Positions 29,619 to 38,233 of a stretch of DNA of 64,000 nt are shown in pieces. The notes under the pieces are model-generated. The model made no database searches. It had not been told where the DNA came from and was given only the letters and a program-made list of their open reading frames with translations. This stretch comes from CAVZVW01 sp963778845 (lineage in GTDB: Bacteria > Actinomycetota > Actinomycetes > Actinomycetales > Kineosporiaceae), in the NCBI GenBank assembly GCA_963778845.1, contig CAVZVW010000004.1, forward strand, positions 310,001-374,000, written 5' to 3'. Each line of letters begins with the position of its first letter. Position 1 is the first letter of the stretch. Position numbers and translations under genes: made by a program.

Positions 29619-30497
29619 GTGGGACCATCGTGTGCGGCAGCCAGCGAGCGCGCGGAAGGACGCTGTGGACAGCGTGAGGACGCCATAGCCGGGCCGCAGG
29701 TGGTCGCCCATCGCGGCGCGAGCGCCACCGAGCCCGAGCACACCCTCTCCGCCTACCGGCGCGCGGTCGAGGTGGGGGCCGACGCCCTGGAGTGCGACGT
29801 CCGCCTGACGGCCGACGGCCATCTCGTGTGCGTGCACGACCGCAGCGTCGAGCGGACGTCGAACGGTCGTGGGCTGGTCTCCACCCTGGAGCTCACCGAT
29901 CTCGAGGGGCTCGACTGGGGGTCGTGGCGCAGCATCGACGCCCGTGCCGGGGCCGGCCGGGTGGCCGAGGTGCCCGACCGGGTCGAGGCAGGCGACAGGT
30001 CGAAGCTGCTGACCCTGCGCCGGCTGCTCGCGACCGTCGCCGACGCCGGCCGCCCTCTCGAGCTCGCCATCGAGACCAAGCACCCCACCCGCTACGGCGC
30101 CCTCGTCGAGCGCACCCTCGTCGACCTGCTGGACGAGTTCGGCTGGGCTCACCCCGCCCCCGGTCAGACGAGCCCGGTGCGGGTGATGAGCTTCTCCCTG
30201 CTCGCGATGCGGCGGATGAGGGCGCTCGCCCCCGCCCTGCCCCTGGTGTACCTGATGGAGCGCGTGCCGATCCCGTTCCGTGACGGCACCCTGCCGCGCG
30301 GGGTGGCTGCCGCCGGGGTCGCGGTCGACGTCGTGCGGGCCCACCCCGGCTACGCCGACCGCGTGCGAGCCCGGGGACGTGACGTGCACGTGTGGACCGT
30401 GGACGAGCCGGACGACGTCCAGCGCTGCGTGGACCAGCACGTCGCGGCGATCATCACCAACCGTCCAGAGATGGTGCTGCGCGCGCTGGGCCGCTGA
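29619..30497 (+). CDS. glycerophosphodiester phosphodiesterase
   Basis: This enzyme hydrolyses glycerophosphodiesters to glycerol 3-phosphate and an alcohol. The GDPD TIM barrel begins VVAHRGASATEPEHTLSAY (usually P-E-N-T; here P-E-H-T), then ECDVRLTADGHLVCVHD with metal-binding Glu/Asp and a catalytic His. A later strand is ELAIETKHPT, and HVWTVDEPDDVQRC is near the end. The GTG at 29619 is the only good upstream start, giving 292 residues, but the first 27 residues look non-homologous and the start may be later. No signal peptide, so probably cytosolic. Confidence 0.85.
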   Translation: MGPSCAAASERAEGRCGQREDAIAGPQVVAHRGASATEPEHTLSAYRRAVEVGADALECDVRLTADGHLVCVHDRSVERTSNGRGLVSTLELTDLEGLDWGSWRSIDARAGAGRVAEVPDRVEAGDRSKLLTLRRLLATVADAGRPLELAIETKHPTRYGALVERTLVDLLDEFGWAHPAPGQTSPVRVMSFSLLAMRRMRALAPALPLVYLMERVPIPFRDGTLPRGVAAAGVAVDVVRAHPGYADRVRARGRDVHVWTVDEPDDVQRCVDQHVAAIITNRPEMVLRALGR

Positions 30498-30558
30498 TGG
30501 TCCGGTCGGCCCCCGCCGGCACGGGGGTCGCTCGCGCGGGGCGGCTACTCTCGACGCC

Positions 30559-31545
30559 GTGAGCAAGAAGAGCCGTCGCGGGGCACAGGGGCGCACCGGC
30601 GTCGCCGATCGGCCGACCGGGCACCTGAGCCCGGACGACGTGCCGGTCGTCGGCGGGCGTGAACCGTGCCCGTGCGGCTCGGGTAAGCGGTACAAGGCCT
30701 GCCACGGCCTCGAGAGCCGCCAGGACGCCGCCCGGCTCGTCACGAAGCCGTTCGACGGCCTGCCCGGCGAGTGCGACTGGGTTGCGTTGCGCGAGATCGT
30801 CCCGGCGGCGACGGCGCAGGTCCGCATCCTTGCCGACGCCGCCGGCCGAGCCACCGACGCGACCGTCGCCACCGTGCTGCCCATGGCCTGGGCCGCCATG
30901 CACCGCGGCAACGGCGCGGTGTTCGTCGGGCTTCAGACCGCCGTCGGCTCCAGCGACCCCAGCCGAGACGTGGCCCACGCCCTGCTCGGTGCGCTCGCGG
31001 CAGACCCCGGAACGCCGGTGCCCGCGGTCTCGGACCCGGGGCCCGGCCCCCGGTTGCAGGACCTGCTCGACACGACCATGCCCTTCGTCGTCAGCGTCCA
31101 CGAGGGCTTCGACTTCTGGCTGGACGGCGACGACGTCACGCCCGACGTGCGCGAGTCGATGGAGCGCGCCAACAACGCCGCCGTACCCACGCTGCGCCTG
31201 GCGAGCGTCGAGGCGGCCTACTGGTGTCGCGTCGGGGTACGTCGCCACCTGCGCTGGGTGCTTCCCGACGCCGAGGACACCCTGCTCGACGGCCTCGCCC
31301 GCCTGCATGCTGCAGGTGCCACCTCGCTGCTGCCCGGCTCGCGCTACATCGGGGCGTTCCGGGCGCACGGGCTCGTCGTCCCGGTGTGGGACCTCGCCGC
31401 CGACACCGAGGCCGACGCCCTGGAGGCGCCGGCGGCGGCCTTCGCGAAGCGCCTGGGCGAGGCCGTGGCCACGCAGGCGCCACTGACCCTGGACGAGCGC
31501 CGCGCCCGTGACGGCGTCGTGTCCCGTCAGCTGACCCTGCGCTGA
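30559..31545 (+). CDS. DUF5926 family protein with SEC-C zinc motif
   Basis: A 328-residue actinobacterial protein of unknown function. The GTG at 30559 gives MSKKSRRGAQG. A SEC-C zinc motif REPCPCGSGKRYKACHG lies at about residues 34-50; the remainder matches the long DUF5926 pattern (for example PFVVSVHEGFDFWLDG and SRYIGAFRAHGLVVPVWDL). SEC-C motifs bind zinc and often mediate protein contacts. It is followed 3 bases later by a GT2 gene, so they are co-transcribed. Confidence 0.82.
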   Translation: MSKKSRRGAQGRTGVADRPTGHLSPDDVPVVGGREPCPCGSGKRYKACHGLESRQDAARLVTKPFDGLPGECDWVALREIVPAATAQVRILADAAGRATDATVATVLPMAWAAMHRGNGAVFVGLQTAVGSSDPSRDVAHALLGALAADPGTPVPAVSDPGPGPRLQDLLDTTMPFVVSVHEGFDFWLDGDDVTPDVRESMERANNAAVPTLRLASVEAAYWCRVGVRRHLRWVLPDAEDTLLDGLARLHAAGATSLLPGSRYIGAFRAHGLVVPVWDLAADTEADALEAPAAAFAKRLGEAVATQAPLTLDERRARDGVVSRQLTLR

Positions 31546-31548
31546 GCC

Positions 31549-32355
31549 ATGAGCGACCCCACGGGCCGGCCGAAGGCGGTACTGCCGGGAGGGCTGGCCG
31601 TCGTGATCCCCGCGAAGGACGAGGCGGACCGGATCGCCGCCACGGTCGCCGCAGCCCGGTCCATCCCCGGCGCCGACCTGGTCGTGGTGGTGGACGACGG
31701 CTCGCGCGACGCCACGATGCGAGCAGCCTTCGACGCGGGGGCCGTCGTCCTGCGCCACCCGCGAAACCGCGGGAAGGCCGCTGCCCTCGAGACCGGCGCT
31801 CAGCGGGTGGCCCGCCTGGACGCGGCGGCGGCCGTGGACCGGCTCGAGGACGGCGCGCCCGGACGGCGTGCCCTGCTGTTCGTCGACGCCGACCTCGGGT
31901 CCAGCGCGGCCTCCACCACCGTCCTCGCCGCTCCCGTGCTCGCGGGCGTGGCGGACATGACCATCGCGATCCTGCCGAAGCAGCACAGCACCGGGGGCGG
32001 GCACGGGTTCGTGGTCGACCTCGCGCGCAAGGGCATCGCCCACGCGACGGGGTGGACGCCGACCCAGCCGCTGTCGGGCATGCGTTGCCTCACGCGTGAG
32101 GCGTACGAGGCCGCCGTGCCGCTGGCGCGCGGCTGGGGGGTCGAGACGGGCCTGACCATCGACCTCCTGCTCGCAGGCTTCCGGGTGCTCGAGGTCCCCT
32201 GCGAGCTGCAGCACCGCGTCACGGGGTCGGACTGGCGCTCGCAGATGCACCGAGCGCGCCAGTACCGCGACGTCGCCCGCGCGCTCGCCGTGCGGCGGAT
32301 GCGCCGCGCCGCGCCGTTGCGGGTGCTGGCCAACCGCGCGCACCGGCGCACCTGA
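31549..32355 (+). CDS. family 2 glycosyltransferase
   Basis: A 268-residue GT-A-fold glycosyltransferase. AVVIPAKDEADRI at the N-terminus, VVVDDGSRD (nucleotide-sugar binding) and LLFVDADLG (DxD metal motif) are in order. It resembles dolichyl-phosphate-mannose or glucosyl-3-phosphoglycerate synthases; no C-terminal membrane helices are present. It lies between the DUF5926 gene (3-base gap) and the polytopic transferase that begins 2 bases after its stop. It may supply the polyprenol-linked sugar used by that protein (inference). Confidence 0.82.
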   Translation: MSDPTGRPKAVLPGGLAVVIPAKDEADRIAATVAAARSIPGADLVVVVDDGSRDATMRAAFDAGAVVLRHPRNRGKAAALETGAQRVARLDAAAAVDRLEDGAPGRRALLFVDADLGSSAASTTVLAAPVLAGVADMTIAILPKQHSTGGGHGFVVDLARKGIAHATGWTPTQPLSGMRCLTREAYEAAVPLARGWGVETGLTIDLLLAGFRVLEVPCELQHRVTGSDWRSQMHRARQYRDVARALAVRRMRRAAPLRVLANRAHRRT

Positions 32356-32356
32356 C

Positions 32357-33865
32357 GTGCCCCCGGCAGGCCGGCTGGCGATCGGCTGTGGTGCCACGTC
32401 ACTCGTGTTGCAGGCGCTGAGCGCGGCCGCAGGGGACAACGCCGCAGTTCCGGGGCTGGGTGCCCTCACGGTCCTGCCCCCCTGGGACGCCGGCCTCGGC
32501 TGGTCGTCCGCGACCGTGACCGTCGTACTGCTCGTCGCCGACCTTCTCGGCGTCGCCGCAGTCGGGCTGGGGCTGCTGGCGGTGCGGGACGGCGCGCGCC
32601 TGCCCGCCCGGTCCGTCGCCGTCGCGGGGGTCGGGATGGCGCTGGCGCTCACGCTCGTGCCGCCCCTGGGTTCGGCTGACCACCTCTCGTACCTGGCGTA
32701 CGGCCGCATCGCCGCGGCCGGCGACGACCCCTACACGGTCAGGCCCGACCAGTGGCACGGCGGCCAGGACCCGGTCGCGGGCGCCGTCCAACCGCCTTGG
32801 CAGGGCACGCCCAGCGTCTACGGTCCGGTGGCCACGGCCCTCCAGGCCGGTGTCGCCGAGCTCGGCGGCGGCTCCCTGCGGCGCAGCGTCTGGGTGTGGC
32901 AGCTGCTCTGCGCCGCCGCCTTCGTGCTCGTCGGGCGCGTCCTGGCCCGGCTGTGCGGGCACGACCCTGCGACGGCCACCCGTGCCGCTGTCCTGTGGAC
33001 GCTCAACCCGCTGCTGCTCGGCCAGCTGGTGCTCGGCGCTCACGTCGACGTCGTCGCCGCGGCCGCCGCCATGCTCGCCGTCGCCCTCGTGGCGACGTCC
33101 CCCCTCGCCGCGGGGGTGCTGGTCGGCGTCGCCGCGGGCGTGAAGGTGCCCTACGTGCTCGTGGGCCTGGCCGCGTGCTGGGGGCTGCGTCACCTGCCAA
33201 GGCCCGAGGGTTGGCGGCGGCTGGGCCTCGGCGTGGCCGGTGCCTTGCTCGTGCTCGTGCCCGCGCACCTGTGGAGCGGGCCGCACACGTACTCGCAGCT
33301 GCGCCAGGCCAGCCGCTTCGTCTCGTTCGCGACGCCGTGGCGGATCGTGGTCGACCGCCTCGACCCGATCCTCGGCACGCGCGCCGTGCGACCGGTCATC
33401 GGGCCGATCGCGCTCACGCTGGCGGTGGTGCTCGCCGTGCTGCTGGCCCGGCGGCTGGCCCGGGTGCCGACCGTGCCCCTGGAACCGGTGACGGCCGCCA
33501 CGGGGCGAGCCTTCGCCGTCCTCGCGTGCGCCTGGGTGCTGACCGTGCCCTACGCCCTGCCCTGGTACGACGCGATGGCCTGGGCCCCGCTGCCGCTGGT
33601 CGGCGCGACCTTCCTCGACGTCGCCCTGCTCGCTCGGCTCGGCGTGCTCGCCCTGGCCTACGTGCCTGGCCGGGTGGTCGGCCTCAGCCCGACCGTGGAG
33701 CACCTGACGCTGGGGGCCCGCCGCTACGTGGCGCCGTGGTTGCTCTTGGCCGTGCTCGGCGCCGTCCTGGCCTGGGCCCTCACCGAGGCTTGGCCGGCGT
33801 CGTGGCTGAGGCGATGGCGAGGGCTTCCCGGTCCTCCACGTCCAGCTCCAGCGCGCGAGCGCTGA
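32357..33865 (+). CDS. polytopic polyprenol-phosphate-sugar transferase (MptA/B-like, GT-C)
   Basis: A 502-residue membrane protein with about 12 hydrophobic segments. The periplasmic loop after the second or third helix, SADHLSYLAYGRIAAAGDDPY, is characteristic of alpha-(1->6)-mannopyranosyltransferases of the MptA/MptB family. These extend lipoglycan mannan using polyprenyl-phosphate mannose. The GTG start is 2 bases after the GT2 stop. Its 3' end overlaps the convergent gene by 86 bases. The family is well supported; the exact glycan is not known. Confidence 0.78.
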   Translation: MPPAGRLAIGCGATSLVLQALSAAAGDNAAVPGLGALTVLPPWDAGLGWSSATVTVVLLVADLLGVAAVGLGLLAVRDGARLPARSVAVAGVGMALALTLVPPLGSADHLSYLAYGRIAAAGDDPYTVRPDQWHGGQDPVAGAVQPPWQGTPSVYGPVATALQAGVAELGGGSLRRSVWVWQLLCAAAFVLVGRVLARLCGHDPATATRAAVLWTLNPLLLGQLVLGAHVDVVAAAAAMLAVALVATSPLAAGVLVGVAAGVKVPYVLVGLAACWGLRHLPRPEGWRRLGLGVAGALLVLVPAHLWSGPHTYSQLRQASRFVSFATPWRIVVDRLDPILGTRAVRPVIGPIALTLAVVLAVLLARRLARVPTVPLEPVTAATGRAFAVLACAWVLTVPYALPWYDAMAWAPLPLVGATFLDVALLARLGVLALAYVPGRVVGLSPTVEHLTLGARRYVAPWLLLAVLGAVLAWALTEAWPASWLRRWRGLPGPPRPAPARER

Positions 33866-36041
33866 CCGCGATCAGCAGCGGGATGGCCACGGTCGCCGCG
33901 ACCGCGGGGATCACCGTGCCCGAGTCGTTGACCGCGAACCCGATCCCCACGAGCACCCCGAACGCGAGCAGGCCGTGGCGCAGCACGGGCGAGCGGTCGT
34001 AGGCCAGCTGCAGCGGGCGGACCCCCCACGACACCGGCCGGGCAAGCACCAGCACCACGAAGGCCGCCGCGAAGGGCAGAAGGGCGCTCAGCCACGAGCT
34101 GTAGAGGATGTGCAGGTTCTGGGCGGCCTTGCGTCGCACGACCGGCCAGGCGCCGCCGTCGATGGCGGTCTGGACGAACCGACCCAGGTGCGTGCGTTCG
34201 GTGCTCGGCCGTAGCCAGTCCCCGACCGACAGCGCCACGAGCACGACGAGCGTGACCCCCGCGATCAGCAGAACCCGGCGCCAGGTGAGCCGCACCCCCG
34301 CCACGAGCAGGGCGAGCACGGCGAACGCGGGCACGATCGCCGGCGGCCCGCCGAAGTCGCTGCCGAGCCCGGGGGCGCCGTCCAGGATCGTCGCGACCGC
34401 CCCGATCGCCACGACCACGCCAACGGCGAGGCGCCGCCGTCCCGCCTTCACAGCGGCGTCGGCCAGCGCGACGGCGAGCAGCAGGCACCCGGTCGCGAAC
34501 AGGGCGAACCCGGGGTTGGAGAACCCGTAGAAGCGCCCCGCCACGATCGGCTGCACGCCCATGAGGCTGGAGAGCACGAGGTGTGACCCCGTGAGGACGT
34601 CGAGAGCCAGCACCGCGGCCGTGACACCGGCCACCGCGCCCATCGGCCCGAGCAGGCGACGCCGCCAGGGCGGCAGCAGCGCGAATGCGGCGATCGGGAC
34701 GACGAACGCGCTGACGGCGGCGAGCACTGACACCCCGGGCAGGTTCCCGCGCCACCATGGCACCAGGTTGGCCAGGAAGGTGGCCGCGGGCACGCAGGCG
34801 AAGACCACCGCCGTACGGCGCAGCCAGGCCAGCACGCGGTACCGCCGTCGCTGCCCGGTGCGCAGGTTTCGCACGGCCAGCGTCGCGACGCCGTACAGCA
34901 CGATCTGGGCGAGCACGAGGCCGTTGAAGAACCAGGGGACGATCGGTCGCACCGACTGCGCGGCGAGGTCCAGGTCGAGCACCTTCTGCAGCCGGTCGAC
35001 GGGTTGGCCGCCCGCCGCGACCGGCCGGATCGGGCTGCCGACTGCCTGCTCGGGAGTGCCCACCCCGAGCAGGTCGAGCACCGTCGGCAGCAGGTCGGTC
35101 GACTGCACGATGCCGTCCTGACGGGTGGAGCTGCTCCCCAGGAGGGACGTCGCGTAGCGGGCTCCGCCGGCCGCCGGGCCGATGGCGCTCATGAGCTGGA
35201 GGTGCGGCTGGGACGGCGAGGCGTCGGACAGCGACGCGACGAGCAGCGTCGAGCCGTCGGGCAGCTCATCCATCACGGCAGCCAGCCGGTCGTCCACCGC
35301 GGTTGCCTGCTCGTCGACCGGGATCGGGTTCTGCCCGCCTGCCGCCTCGTCCCGGATGCCCCCGATGTCGACCACCACCAGGTCCGGATGGGTCGCCAGC
35401 GCCGCCCGGACGTCGGAGACCAGCAGTTGCGTGTCGGGGCCGCCGAGGTCGGCGACTCCCGTCGCATCGCCCGATCCCAGCCCGGGCCAGGCGTGCGCGG
35501 CCGTGCCGTCCGGGCGGGCGAGCGCGACCGCGGCTCCCGGCCCGACCGCGTCGGCCACGAGACCGGCCCGGTCCAGTGTCTGGCCGAGCAGGCCGAGGGT
35601 GGCGTCGAACGAGCCTGCCGACGCCTCGCTCAGGTACTGCGACCAGTGGTCCACCGATGCCGACCCGCCGGGGTCGGGCGTGGTCACCTCGATCGGCCGA
35701 CACGCGGGCAGCCCTGACGGCGCCTCGAGGTCGGCCGCCCGGCGTCCGGCGGTCACCGCGAGCCAGCCGTCGGCCGGGCACGTGGTGGGCCGGACGCTGC
35801 GGACGGCCAGGGTCGCCACCGACCCCTGCTCCAGCAGCGCCTGGAAGGTCGGCGTGGTGTCATCGACGTCGCCCCAGGTGACCCCGCCCGTGCCGACGAG
35901 CACCACGGGGCCGGGCACTCGTGCGACGCCCGCCCGCGGTGCGCGGGTGCCCCCCTCCGCGGCGGACGCCGATGTCGCCATCGCGCCGGCTGACGACGCG
36001 AGGCAGACCAGAACCGCGACGGCCGGGGCACGGCGGATCAT
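33780..36041 (-). CDS. membrane protein with N-terminal alkaline-phosphatase-like domain
   Basis: A 753-residue protein. The ATG at 36041 begins a signal peptide (MIRRAPAVAVLVCLASSAGA). Residues about 45-330 form an exported domain with weak alkaline-phosphatase/sulfatase-superfamily character (DLVVVDIGG, then QSTDLLPTVLDLLGV). The C-terminal half carries about 10 membrane segments. It is divergent from the GT87 gene (46-base gap) and convergent with the MptA/B-like gene. Relatives are annotated hypothetical. It could modify or flip envelope glycans; function unknown. Confidence 0.7.
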   Translation of the reverse strand: MIRRAPAVAVLVCLASSAGAMATSASAAEGGTRAPRAGVARVPGPVVLVGTGGVTWGDVDDTTPTFQALLEQGSVATLAVRSVRPTTCPADGWLAVTAGRRAADLEAPSGLPACRPIEVTTPDPGGSASVDHWSQYLSEASAGSFDATLGLLGQTLDRAGLVADAVGPGAAVALARPDGTAAHAWPGLGSGDATGVADLGGPDTQLLVSDVRAALATHPDLVVVDIGGIRDEAAGGQNPIPVDEQATAVDDRLAAVMDELPDGSTLLVASLSDASPSQPHLQLMSAIGPAAGGARYATSLLGSSSTRQDGIVQSTDLLPTVLDLLGVGTPEQAVGSPIRPVAAGGQPVDRLQKVLDLDLAAQSVRPIVPWFFNGLVLAQIVLYGVATLAVRNLRTGQRRRYRVLAWLRRTAVVFACVPAATFLANLVPWWRGNLPGVSVLAAVSAFVVPIAAFALLPPWRRRLLGPMGAVAGVTAAVLALDVLTGSHLVLSSLMGVQPIVAGRFYGFSNPGFALFATGCLLLAVALADAAVKAGRRRLAVGVVVAIGAVATILDGAPGLGSDFGGPPAIVPAFAVLALLVAGVRLTWRRVLLIAGVTLVVLVALSVGDWLRPSTERTHLGRFVQTAIDGGAWPVVRRKAAQNLHILYSSWLSALLPFAAAFVVLVLARPVSWGVRPLQLAYDRSPVLRHGLLAFGVLVGIGFAVNDSGTVIPAVAATVAIPLLIAVSARALELDVEDREALAIASATTPAKPR

Positions 36042-36087
36042 GTCTACCCGACCGCCTCGCACCAACCCAGGGTAGACGGGCCCGACA

Positions 36088-37401
36088 ATGGCACCTGTGA
36101 CGTCGACCCCGAGTGCGGCCCGACGCCGGCTCGTGAGCCCCCGGGCCGGGTGGCGCGCGCTCGGGGGTCTCGTGTTCGCCGTGTCGGCGGCCCCGCTGGT
36201 CTGGCACTACCTGGGTGCCTACCCCCGCGAGATCTGGCAGGTGGACCTCGAGGTCTACCGCGAGGGTGCGCGCAGCCTTGTCAGCGGGTACCCGCTGTAC
36301 GACCTGCGCACCGAGGCCCCCCAGCTGTTGCCCTTCACCTACCCGCCGTTCGCCGCGGTGGTGGGGCTGCCGCTCGTGCTGGCTCCGTTCCCCGTGATGG
36401 GGTGGATGTGGGCGGCCTTCCAGCTCGGGCTGCTCTGGCTCAGCGTGGGTCTGGCGTTCCGGCCCTTCCTCGCCCGTTTTGCGGTTCGCCGGGGGCTGGT
36501 GCATGGCGTCGTCGCAGCCGGATGCGTGTGGATGCTCCCGGTGGCGGAGGGGATCCGCTTCGGCCAGGTCAACGCGCTCATCGTCGCCCTGTGCCTGGTG
36601 GACGTCGCGCGTCGCGAGTCGTGGCTGCGCGCCGTCCCGCGCGGGGTCCTCGTGGGGGTCGCCGCCGCCGTCAAGCTGACCCCGGCCGTGTTCTGGGTGC
36701 ACTGGGCGCTGGCACGCCGTTGGTCGGTGTTGCGCGCGTCGGTCACGGCAGCAGTGGTCGCGACGCTCACGACTGCTGTCGTCCTGCCCGCGCAGTCGGC
36801 GCAGTACTGGACCGACGCCTTCCTCGACCCCCAGCGGCTGGGTCCCAACGCCGGGACCTCCAACCAGTCACTGCGCGGCGTCCTGCTGCGGCTCGGGCCC
36901 TCGCCCGGACCGGCACTGAGCGTGCTGTGGCTTCTGGCGGTGCTCGTCACGTCTGCGGCCGGCTTCGCGGTCTCGGTGCGCCTGGAGCGGGCCGGGGAGG
37001 CGGTGGCAGTGGTGGCGACAGTGGGGCTCGTCGCGTTCCTGGTGTCACCGGTGTCGTGGGTCCACCACCTGCAGTGGGGTGTCGTCGTGGTCGGCGCCCT
37101 GCTCGGCGACGCCCGCCGACCGACGCGAGTGCTCGCCGCTGCCGCTGCGGCCGGCATGCTCTGGATGCGTCTGCCCTGGTGGGGGATAACCATGATCGCG
37201 GAAGGGTTCGGGCCGAAGTGGGCGGGCCGGACGGTGCAGAACGGCTACACGCTGTTCGCCGTCCTGGGCATCGCGGCGATGTGGTGGTTGATCGCTCGTG
37301 GGAGCGTCGACACGGGTGCCGCGGCGGCTGCCGCCTCAGGTGTCAGCCCGGGGCATGACTCGGCGGGTGAGCCGCTGGGGACGCCGGTCGCGAGGTCGTG
37401 A
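36088..37401 (+). CDS. GT87 (DUF2029) mannosyltransferase-like membrane protein
   Basis: A 437-residue polytopic GT-C transferase. The early periplasmic region IWQVDLEVYREGARSLVSG and LPFTYPPFAAVV matches GT87 family members such as mycobacterial PimE, which add mannose from polyprenyl-phosphate mannose. About 10 hydrophobic helices follow, with SNQSLRGVLLR and VSWVHHLQWG. ATG 36088 lies in the short divergent gap. With the GT2 and MptA/B-like genes it forms an envelope-glycan neighbourhood. It is followed by 830 bases of repeat-rich DNA. Confidence 0.83.
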   Translation: MAPVTSTPSAARRRLVSPRAGWRALGGLVFAVSAAPLVWHYLGAYPREIWQVDLEVYREGARSLVSGYPLYDLRTEAPQLLPFTYPPFAAVVGLPLVLAPFPVMGWMWAAFQLGLLWLSVGLAFRPFLARFAVRRGLVHGVVAAGCVWMLPVAEGIRFGQVNALIVALCLVDVARRESWLRAVPRGVLVGVAAAVKLTPAVFWVHWALARRWSVLRASVTAAVVATLTTAVVLPAQSAQYWTDAFLDPQRLGPNAGTSNQSLRGVLLRLGPSPGPALSVLWLLAVLVTSAAGFAVSVRLERAGEAVAVVATVGLVAFLVSPVSWVHHLQWGVVVVGALLGDARRPTRVLAAAAAAGMLWMRLPWWGITMIAEGFGPKWAGRTVQNGYTLFAVLGIAAMWWLIARGSVDTGAAAAAASGVSPGHDSAGEPLGTPVARS

Positions 37402-37571
37402 CTCGGATGGGGGGCGTCCCCGGCAATGCTCGTGTGTCCGGCACCGCTCGCGTGTCCGGCACTGGTCGCTAGTCCGCTGCCCGGCATCTCGCCAACGCGC
37501 CGTCAAGCAGCTCGTCGTGCCCGTGCGGCGCACCACGGAGAGTCTCGGTGGCGCGGCGGGGTGTGCTCGTC

Positions 37572-37604
37572 GGAGTGCTTTGCATTGCAGGCGGATCCGC
37601 AACA
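37572..37604 (+). repeat. 33-bp dispersed element, copy 1
   Basis: The element reads GGAGTGCTTTGCATTGCA, then GGCGGATCCGCAACA. The right half contains the perfect palindrome GCGGATCCGC. See also 37751, 37886, 38060 and 44379. Confidence 0.8.
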
Positions 37605-37750
37605 CGGACCGACTCGCCCTGCCGAACCGCGACAGTGCCCTGAGGCTAACGCGTGCGTCCGCGCTCGGTGCCCGGTGACCGGTGTTTGATGCCTCGTGCC
37701 GGGGTAAGTCACTCTCGAAGTGGCGGGCGGGGCCGAGGGTGCCCTTCGCT

Positions 37751-37783
37751 GGAATGCTTTGCATTGCACGCGAATCCGCAACA
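37751..37783 (+). repeat. 33-bp dispersed element, copy 2
   Basis: The element reads GGAATGCTTTGCATTGCA, then CGCGAATCCGCAACA. It has the same orientation as copy 1 and differs from it at four positions. Confidence 0.8.
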
Positions 37784-37885
37784 TAGACCCTCGTACCGCG
37801 GGCGCACGGCGACCATGCCCTGCGCCGTGGATCGCCTACGGTCGGCCGACGCGGTTACCGATCACCCTGCGGACCGCCGCCAACA

Positions 37886-37918
37886 TGTTGCGGATCTGCG
37901 TGCAGTGCAAAGCATTCC
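37886..37918 (-). repeat. 33-bp dispersed element, copy 3 (inverted)
   Basis: On the plus strand it reads TGTTGCGGATCTGCGTGCAG, then TGCAAAGCATTCC: the reverse complement of copies 1 and 2 with few changes. It could pair with copy 2 to give a large hairpin. Confidence 0.8.
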
Positions 37919-37962
37919 GCACGGCGCACCAGCCGCCGCGTGTCGCGTGGCGCGCGCGCGCG

Positions 37963-37993
<31 letters not shown>

Positions 37994-38059
37994 GTGGCGT
38001 GCGTCGCGTCTCGGTGGCGCCGTCCTCGTCACCGATCGCGGGTGCAGTCCTCGAGCGTG

Positions 38060-38092
38060 TGTTGCCGATCTGCGTGCAGTGCAAAGCATTCC
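38060..38092 (-). repeat. 33-bp dispersed element, copy 4 (inverted)
   Basis: It reads TGTTGCCGATCTGCGTGCAG, then TGCAAAGCATTCC. One base differs from copy 3. Confidence 0.8.
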
Positions 38093-38233
38093 GCTCCACA
38101 CCGAGGTCAAGCCCCCCCGGGTCGGGGGGCGACCTCGGGCCAGGTGGCATACGGCCGACCGCGCACTCTTCTGGCTCGAGGCGAATGGCGGGAGGGAAGG
38201 CCAGCCGTTCGGCGGCGAGCCGAGCCGAGTCTC

